From Ruminococcus sp. (GTDB lineage Bacteria > Bacillota > Clostridia > Oscillospirales > Acutalibacteraceae): a stretch of 64,000 nt of DNA. The translations under genes and the position numbers were made by a program. The stretch's first letter is position 1. The number at the start of each line of letters is the position of its first letter. The DNA lies in contig JAFRCW010000007.1 of NCBI GenBank assembly GCA_017404145.1, positions 16,901-80,900 on the forward strand, in the 5' to 3' direction. The notes beneath the pieces were generated by a model, which worked only from the letters and a program-made list of their open reading frames with translations, did not search any database and was not told where the DNA came from. Positions 59,294 through 64,000 of the stretch are shown here, in pieces.

Positions 59294-60274
59294 ATGAGTA
59301 ATTTTGTAACCGACGCTCCTGAGATCATCAGGGATTATCTCTACTATCTGCAAACCGTAAAAGGAAAATCTCCGAACACGGTCGACGAATATTTTTGTGA
59401 TCTGCGTACCTTCTTCCGTTTTATCAAGCAAAAACGCGGACTTTGTGACTCTTCCCTGCCGTTTTCACAAATCAAAGTTGACGACGTCGATTTGGCTCTG
59501 ATCAGATCCATTACCCTGACCGACGCCTACGAATTTATGAATTATCTCGCGCGTGACCGCGGCAACAACGCTTCTACCCGCGCCAGAAAAACCTCCGCGA
59601 TCAAGGGCTTTTTCAATTATATCACCGTCAAAAAGCATTTGCTGGACTACGATCCGATGAAAGAGCTTGACCGTCCTAAGGAGAAAAAATCCCTTCCCAA
59701 ATATCTTACCTTAGAACAGTCGATCGAACTTCTGAATGCCGTGGAGGGCAAGAATAAAGAGCGGGATTACTGCATCCTCACCTTCTTCCTCAACTGCGGT
59801 ATGCGTCTTGCAGAGCTGGTCAGTCTCAACTATACGGACATCCGCTCAGATCATACCGTGAGAATCGTCGGAAAAGGCAACAAAGAACGCATTATCTATC
59901 TGAATTCCGCCTGTATGGACGCTTATCAAGAATATATGAAGGTTCGCCCCGCCGACGGTCTGCCGCAAAAGGACAAATACGCACTTTTTATCTCTTCCAG
60001 AAACAAGCGTGTTTCCCGTGAGCTGGTACAGCAGATCGTCTACAAGTATCTGGAAAAGATCGGTCTGGAGGCGCAGGGCTATTCCGTACACAAGCTTCGT
60101 CACACCGCCGCGACACTGATGTATCAGAACGGCAACGTTGACATCAGAGTGTTAAAAGAGATATTAGGACACGAAAACTTAGGCACCACCGAGATCTATA
60201 CCCACCTCAACACTTCCCAGATGGAACAGGCCGCCAACGCCAATCCCCTATCCAAAATCAAACAGAAGAAATAA
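59294..60274 (+). CDS. Xer-type tyrosine recombinase
   Basis: A 326-residue site-specific recombinase. An N-terminal SAM-like DNA-binding domain (FVTDAPEIIRDYLYYLQTVKGKSPNTVDEY) leads to the catalytic domain: R in NCGMRLAELVSLNY, K in IVGKGNKERIIYLN, HKLRHTAATLM, H in EILGHENLGTTEIYTHLN with the Tyr nucleophile. It is longer than XerC/XerD by about 25 residues but otherwise similar. It could resolve chromosome dimers or act on a nearby target. GAGGTGCTGTT precedes ATG 59294. Confidence 0.9.
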   Translation: MSNFVTDAPEIIRDYLYYLQTVKGKSPNTVDEYFCDLRTFFRFIKQKRGLCDSSLPFSQIKVDDVDLALIRSITLTDAYEFMNYLARDRGNNASTRARKTSAIKGFFNYITVKKHLLDYDPMKELDRPKEKKSLPKYLTLEQSIELLNAVEGKNKERDYCILTFFLNCGMRLAELVSLNYTDIRSDHTVRIVGKGNKERIIYLNSACMDAYQEYMKVRPADGLPQKDKYALFISSRNKRVSRELVQQIVYKYLEKIGLEAQGYSVHKLRHTAATLMYQNGNVDIRVLKEILGHENLGTTEIYTHLNTSQMEQAANANPLSKIKQKK

Positions 60275-60287
60275 ATATCATAAATCG

Positions 60288-60313
60288 TAGGGAACGATGC
60301 CCACATCGTTCCG
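60288..60313. repeat. extragenic palindrome (GTAG-hairpin type)
   Basis: GTAGG is followed by ggaacgatg-ccca-catcgttcc, a perfect nine-base stem. It is built like the element at 1408-1433. Confidence 0.5.
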
Positions 60314-60350
60314 TCCTCTAATAATACTAACTTTTATAGTGATTGATTTA

Positions 60351-60388
60351 ACCCCGCCGTAAGATTATCTTACGACGGGGTCTTTATT
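60351..60388. terminator. terminator between the Xer gene and the small minus-strand gene
   Basis: accccgccgtaaga and tcttacgacggggt pair with one mismatch over a three-base loop and are followed by T-rich sequence. Confidence 0.85.
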
Positions 60389-60582
60389 TAATATCCTTCT
60401 ATCATTTCGGGATAAACACTGCTGTAAACAGCGCCTTTTTCATCATATTCCTTAAACATTCTTTTAAAAATCTCTTTATTGTCTTCAGAAACCTTTTTGA
60501 AACGATAATTGGTGCTCTCCTGAACATAATATTCGTTATCAATATACTCAATATGAATGATAGCATTATTCGTCAAAAGCAT
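60388..60582 (-). CDS. small hypothetical protein
   Basis: A 64-residue hydrophilic open frame (IIHIEYIDNEYYVQEST ... KEIFKRMFKEYDEKGAVYSS). No strong ribosome binding site is visible and I do not recognise a family. It may be the remnant of a larger gene disrupted when the element to its right was inserted. Confidence 0.4.
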   Translation of the reverse strand: MLLTNNAIIHIEYIDNEYYVQESTNYRFKKVSEDNKEIFKRMFKEYDEKGAVYSSVYPEMIEGY

Positions 60583-60728
60583 ATCAAGAGCTATTATGTA
60601 AAGGGTAGTTTCTACTACCTTAGTACATATGACTGCGGCTCATTTGTGGTGAATTGAAATGCAGTTGTAGGAAAGGAGTTTAATATTCATCCAAACTGTT
60701 GAAATCATTATCACGAAAGGAGCCTATT
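60583..60728. other. probable left boundary region of the mobile element
   Basis: gggtagt-ttct-actacc (60604-60620) is a short hairpin. A strong ribosome binding site, GGAAAGGAG near 60671, has no start codon in range. A second one leads to tnpV. The pattern fits an element end or a deletion that removed a start. Confidence 0.35.
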
Positions 60729-61106
60729 ATGGAACAAAAAACTATTTTTGAACAGCTTGGCGGCACATATAGCCAACAGGGAGATTATATGCTCCCAAAT
60801 ATAAAAATGCCGGAACAGTCGGAGTATAACATCGGCGTATGGGGACAGCGCCGCAGGCGTTATCTCAAACAGCATCGTCCAATTCTCTATACAAACTTGC
60901 TTACCTCCTGCAAGTTGTCCAAACATTTAGCAGAGGTAGAAGCAGAATGTAACGAGCAAATGGAAAGCCTTGTAAAAGCTATGGCTAAACAAGAAGGCGT
61001 AACCGAAGCGCTCAAAGCTACCGATCAAATGGCGTGGGTAAGGCGTATGAATAATATCCGCAATCGAGCTGAAGAAATCGTATTGAACGAAATTGTATAT
61101 GCATAA
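60729..61106 (+). CDS. tnpV: transposon-encoded TnpV-like protein
   Basis: A 125-residue protein. It opens FEQLGGTYSQQGDYMLPN and continues EYNIGVWGQRRRRYLKQHRPILYTNLLTSCKLSKHLAEVE, which match TnpV of Tn4451/Tn4453-like mobilisable transposons. The role of TnpV is not firmly known. ATG 60729 follows GAAAGGAGCC. It marks the start of the mobile region that fills the right end of the window. Confidence 0.85.
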   Translation: MEQKTIFEQLGGTYSQQGDYMLPNIKMPEQSEYNIGVWGQRRRRYLKQHRPILYTNLLTSCKLSKHLAEVEAECNEQMESLVKAMAKQEGVTEALKATDQMAWVRRMNNIRNRAEEIVLNEIVYA

Positions 61107-61149
61107 CAAATGCCCGCTGTCAGCGTTCATCGTTGACAACGGGCATTTA

Positions 61150-61443
61150 TTATAAAGTATTTTCGATATCACGTTTCCCGTACATAACTCTCAAAACAGA
61201 AACATCTTTTGAATTATCGTCAACCGTATAAAACACAAGGTAATTATCGACCGGCATAAAACGAATATCGTTCTTGTATTTCGGAAAACGCTTTGGCAGA
61301 TTATCAAGATTATTGATCCGTTCTTCCAGTCTAGATAATTGAGCGTTAGCGTTTTCGGGCGACATCAGCGATAAAGCAATATACTCATAGATTGCTCGTA
61401 TATCCTTATCCGCTTGCGAAGAAATGTTTACCGAATAAATCAC
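61150..61443 (-). CDS. RelE/ParE family toxin
   Basis: A 97-residue protein with the ParE/RelE fold: VNISSQADKDIRAIYEYIALSLMSPENA opens with two helices, and the beta sheet ends RFMPVDNYLVFYTVDDNSKDVSVLRVMYGKRDIE. The conserved Arg (LRVMYGKRD) is in the position of the toxin's catalytic or gyrase-binding residue. The gene overlaps the antitoxin gene by four bases. The module probably stabilises the mobile element. Confidence 0.88.
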   Translation of the reverse strand: MIYSVNISSQADKDIRAIYEYIALSLMSPENANAQLSRLEERINNLDNLPKRFPKYKNDIRFMPVDNYLVFYTVDDNSKDVSVLRVMYGKRDIENTL

Positions 61444-61745
61444 AGGTTATAGTCCTTTCTGATGTCGGCAAATGTTTGTCTTGCGGATTTTACATTTCCG
61501 TTTTTAACATCGTCTAAACCCTTTTGTAATTCTCTGTCGACTTCCTGTTCGGTAAGCTGATTATAATTCAAAACCGTTTCCGAAGGGAGCTTCAGATCAA
61601 AAGGCATTCCCCTTTGAAGAATAATCTGCTTGTAAAACATATTGATGGCATTGGACGCAGGAATACCAAGCGCAGATAAAATCTTCTCTGCCTGTTCTTT
61701 CAAATCGGGTTCGATTCTCACATAAAGATTAGCTGTCTTTGACAT
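61440..61745 (-). CDS. RelB/DinJ family antitoxin
   Basis: A 101-residue antitoxin. Its N-terminal ribbon-helix-helix ANLYVRIEPDLKEQAEKILSALGIPASNAINMFYKQIILQRGMPF is the RelB/DinJ signature. The charged C-terminal tail (LTEQEVDRELQKGLDDVKNG) would wrap the toxin. Start ATG 61745 has seven-base spacing from AAAGGAG; ATG 61751 is too close. It overlaps the toxin gene at its end. Confidence 0.88.
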   Translation of the reverse strand: MSKTANLYVRIEPDLKEQAEKILSALGIPASNAINMFYKQIILQRGMPFDLKLPSETVLNYNQLTEQEVDRELQKGLDDVKNGNVKSARQTFADIRKDYNL

Positions 61746-61775
61746 AGTCATGCTCCTTTCAATGATTCTATATTT

Positions 61776-61804
61776 ATTATACACGATTGTAAGCACAAAT
61801 GCAA
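61776..61804 (-). promoter_or_regulatory. promoter of the relB-relE module
   Basis: On the minus strand TTGCAT (61799-61804) and TATAAT (61776-61781) are separated by 17 bases. Confidence 0.6.
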
Positions 61805-61857
61805 TACAAATTATAAAATCCAACTTATGCATTTTTTGCACAAGTTGGATTAGCGTA

Positions 61858-62763
61858 TTATTCCCCTTTATTCTTCTCTCTGTTCTTATACACGTTATAC
61901 TGATTTTTACAGCGTGGGCTGCAAAAGACAGCGCTTGGTCGGCTTGCTACAAAGAATTTGGAACATTTCTTGCATACCCTAATCGGATTATTTTTATCGG
62001 TCAGCATAAAGGATAACATCATCTGAATACCGAGCAGGAGCGAATGGAAATCCCACACAAGTGTCGGTTGTTCAAGCAGCTCAATGTGATAGCTCGGAGC
62101 GTTGCCATCAAATGCACGGATACTCTGCCGCATAAGCTGTTTGTAGTCATCGTCCAGCTTATCATAGTCATTGTAATACAGAAACACTGTTGTGGCGTTA
62201 AACGCCCAGTCGGTAAACACCTGCTTCATCCACTCGTAGCTCTCGGCATACTGACGCTGAAAGCTCATATTGACCGCCATCGGTCTGTCGCTCATTGTCA
62301 TAGCGAGCGCCATCATCATATTGTCGCCTTCTATATTCCATAATGATTCCACGCTTCGCTTTACTACATCGAGTTTGTCAAAGGGAAAGAACAGATTGAG
62401 ATAATCTTCGGTTGACATTGTTTCCTTTTTGATAAAACGGTTTTTCGGCAAATACACCGCTTCATAGTCCATAAAAGAAGGTGTGGTCGGCAACGCCGTC
62501 ATCAATCCGAACAGCCCATACTTTTCCGCAAAGGCTTTTATTTCGGCTTGTATTTCTTCATCGTCCTGCTCCTGCTTCATACCCAAACGCCCGATATACA
62601 AAGCGTCCAAGACTAACTGCTGATATTCCTTCAGCGGATCGTATATTGTAGGCTTAGCGTCAGCACAGGCTGTCAAATACAGCTTGCCGTTCTCAGCTTG
62701 TTTCCATTCATATTTGCTGTACCGTACCCAAGTCGAATTGGAATGTTCAAATTGAAAGCTCAT
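61858..62763 (-). CDS. mobile-element protein with C-terminal zinc finger (CGNR/DUF6076-like)
   Basis: A 301-residue protein. Most of it is helical with no catalytic motif seen (for example SLWNIEGDNMMMALAMTMSDRPMAV). The C-terminus is a zinc finger, CKKCSKFFVASRPSAVFCSPRCKNQYNVYK, which resembles the zinc finger of CGNR-type and mobile-element DUF6076 proteins. It may bind DNA or RNA. Start ATG 62763 follows CGGTGAT; GTG 62772 is an alternative. It belongs to the mobile segment. Confidence 0.65.
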   Translation of the reverse strand: MSFQFEHSNSTWVRYSKYEWKQAENGKLYLTACADAKPTIYDPLKEYQQLVLDALYIGRLGMKQEQDDEEIQAEIKAFAEKYGLFGLMTALPTTPSFMDYEAVYLPKNRFIKKETMSTEDYLNLFFPFDKLDVVKRSVESLWNIEGDNMMMALAMTMSDRPMAVNMSFQRQYAESYEWMKQVFTDWAFNATTVFLYYNDYDKLDDDYKQLMRQSIRAFDGNAPSYHIELLEQPTLVWDFHSLLLGIQMMLSFMLTDKNNPIRVCKKCSKFFVASRPSAVFCSPRCKNQYNVYKNREKNKGE

Positions 62764-62811
62764 ATCTATCACCGATGTAATCTGAAATTCAAATAATATA
62801 TTACCATTATA

Positions 62812-63528
62812 CTAACTGCCCTTGCTACCGTCAAGGGCTTTTTCTATAAATAGCTTTTCTTCTATCGTGAGAGGATAACCTTTTTCTTTGCGGCTCAATA
62901 ACACTTTCAGTAATGCTTTATTAATCTTCTTCAAAGCGGTCGCTCTGACCTTGCGGATATTTCTGTCGGATTGCTCTCTGATTTTGCCGAGAGCTTTTGT
63001 ACTTATCCCTCTCACAATGTTGTTAAAGATAATTTCCTTGTGATCATCAGATAGCTTATTCAGTATCTTAGATAAATCAACGTCAGTTACCAATTCGTTC
63101 AACTCAAATGGGCAGTGAAAGATTGCGTCGATGTAATCGCCCTTGCGGATTTGCTTTATCAGCACATCATTTACATCATATGGGATAATCTCGCCGTCAA
63201 GCGCAGCGCCGTAATCAAGAGGAATATCCAAGCCGCTTCGGCTGACTTCGTGATAACGCTCCCTGCGCTCACGGTTACTATCAAGTCGATTCCACCAAGA
63301 TACCACATTATGAAAATCAGCGGTTGTCCTTGCAGCGTTCTCCAATCTGGCGAGTGCTTCACGCTGTAAATCTCTTTTCAGCTTTTTGGTTTCGGGCGGC
63401 TCGTCAATCTGCGGCGGCTGTTCGTCTTGCTCAAGCTGTATTTCCAACTCTGCCTGATGTTCTTCAGCTAACGCTTCGGCGAGCTGTTCTTCTTCCTGCT
63501 CGGCTAATAGTTCTTCGTAATCATTCAC
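62812..63528 (-). CDS. sigma-70-like / helix-turn-helix protein of a mobile element
   Basis: A 238-residue protein. A very acidic, Glu/Gln-rich N-terminal third (EELLAEQEEEQLAEALAEEH) leads to a C-terminal sigma region 4-like helix-turn-helix: KLSDDHKEIIFNNIVRGISTKALGKIREQSDRNIRKVRATALKK. Such proteins are common in clostridial conjugative and mobilisable elements, where they probably regulate excision or transfer genes. Confidence 0.7.
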   Translation of the reverse strand: MNDYEELLAEQEEEQLAEALAEEHQAELEIQLEQDEQPPQIDEPPETKKLKRDLQREALARLENAARTTADFHNVVSWWNRLDSNRERRERYHEVSRSGLDIPLDYGAALDGEIIPYDVNDVLIKQIRKGDYIDAIFHCPFELNELVTDVDLSKILNKLSDDHKEIIFNNIVRGISTKALGKIREQSDRNIRKVRATALKKINKALLKVLLSRKEKGYPLTIEEKLFIEKALDGSKGS

Positions 63529-63669
63529 CGCAAATTCACCTCCCCAAATATTATAAATATTTTTTCAAAAACAGTTCCGCAAACCGTACCGAATTTCTCC
63601 TATATATGGAGGGGTAATCTGTTTTCTTCATTTCGGATTACTTCTATCAATAAAGAAGGAGGAAACGCT
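63529..63669. promoter_or_regulatory. divergent control region between the sigma-like and VLP genes
   Basis: The two genes point away from each other. ctcc-tatata-ggag forms a short palindrome (63598-63612), and AAGAAGGAGG at 63655 is the ribosome binding site of the right-hand gene. No clear promoter was identified. Confidence 0.35.
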
Positions 63670-64000
63670 ATGGCAGAGTTATCAAAAAGAGATAAGAACC
63701 GTATTAAAATGCACGTTACCAACTGCTGTGCCAATTACAGTAAAGAATATGGCTGCCTACCGCTTGAAACGGAGTGCTATATGTTCAGCATAGGCTTTCC
63801 CGACAGCAAGTTGTGCAAGTATTATGAACAAGCTGTAATGCCGACTGACGCCGAACTATACGCTTTATTCAAGGGCATACCCACAAAGAAGTGTCAGCAA
63901 TGCGGCAAGACCTTTGCTTCTGTTGGGCGAAAGGCATATTGTTCAGAGCAATGCGCCGAAGAATCACGCCGCAGACGAGTAGCAGAACGTGTAAAAAGAC
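63670..64000 (+). CDS. cysteine-rich VLP-like mobile-element protein (3' end outside window)
   Basis: The first 110 residues of a gene cut by the window edge. TNCCANYSKEYGCLPLETECYMFSIGF and a zinc ribbon, CQQCGKTFASVGRKAYCSEQC, then a basic RRRRVAERVKR helix match the cysteine-rich VLP proteins of clostridial conjugative transposons. ATG 63670 follows AAGGAGGAAACGCT. Confidence 0.85.
   Translation, partial: MAELSKRDKNRIKMHVTNCCANYSKEYGCLPLETECYMFSIGFPDSKLCKYYEQAVMPTDAELYALFKGIPTKKCQQCGKTFASVGRKAYCSEQCAEESRRRRVAERVKR

Noticed and set aside
61150..61841. Start of the antitoxin at 61841
   Set aside because: The extra N-terminal residues are hydrophobic and unlike RelB. The -10 box lies within them, and AAAGGAG precedes the internal ATG.

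Overview
The window looks like the chromosome of an anaerobic Firmicute of the Ruminococcaceae/Oscillospiraceae (Ruminococcus-like). The evidence is a V-type ATPase operon, a dockerin-bearing secreted protein, B12-dependent MetH with a separately encoded activation domain, a sigma-K/CwlD sporulation pair, PFL/ACT proteins, DUF5685 and DUF6873 proteins, and a Tn4451-like mobile-element segment. The species is not determined here. No rRNA, CRISPR array or complete insertion sequence was seen.

Layout. 0-2.1 kb: the 3' end of an ABC permease, tRNA-Gly(TCC), and a tandem repeat that carries an inverted copy of the tRNA tail. 2.1-10.7 kb: a nine-gene V-ATPase operon (G/H, C, I, K, F, E, A, B, D). 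10.8-18.4 kb: SecB-like protein, tRNA-Gln, a DAG kinase-like protein, then a one-carbon operon (XdhC-like, metF, MetH activation domain, metH, methyltransferase). 18.5-26.2 kb: tRNA-Arg/His/Lys, PFL + ACT, galU, a zinc-ribbon membrane protein, prfB, a TSCPD protein, tRNA-Gly(CCC), and a DnaD/DnaC-like pair. 26.3-34.9 kb: a STAS-kinase fusion, an SdpI/SdpR-like pair, tRNA-Pro and tRNA-Gln, PadR-flavodoxin, PolY-YolD, a DUF4358 lipoprotein and pcrA.

35-50 kb is the accessory and envelope part: a conserved Clostridia protein behind a hairpin that hides its ribosome binding site; an AT-rich two-gene island with a putative polymorphic-toxin lipoprotein; HAD, DUF5685 and J-domain proteins; a large secreted GH24 lysozyme whose catalytic domain is split by an SH3 domain; SpoIIM-like and DUF624-like membrane proteins; a small gene with a LexA-type operator; a C39 peptidase; and a CHAP-ricin-dockerin protein preceded by an elaborate structured leader. 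50-60 kb: an array of small hairpins next to tRNA-Ser(CGA), hemW, prfC, GNAT/epimerase, sigK-cwlD-radA-DUF6873, a 700-base AT-rich gap and a Xer-type recombinase. 60.4-64 kb: the start of an integrated mobile element (TnpV, RelB/RelE-like module, zinc-finger protein, sigma-like protein, cysteine-rich VLP protein), cut by the right edge.

The strongest leads for something new are the structured leader RNA at 47.87-48.07 kb, the putative toxin lipoprotein at 37.2-38.4 kb with its AT-rich partner, the hairpin array at 50.2-50.46 kb, and the tRNA-derived repeat at 1.6-2.0 kb. All product names come from reading protein motifs, with no database search.
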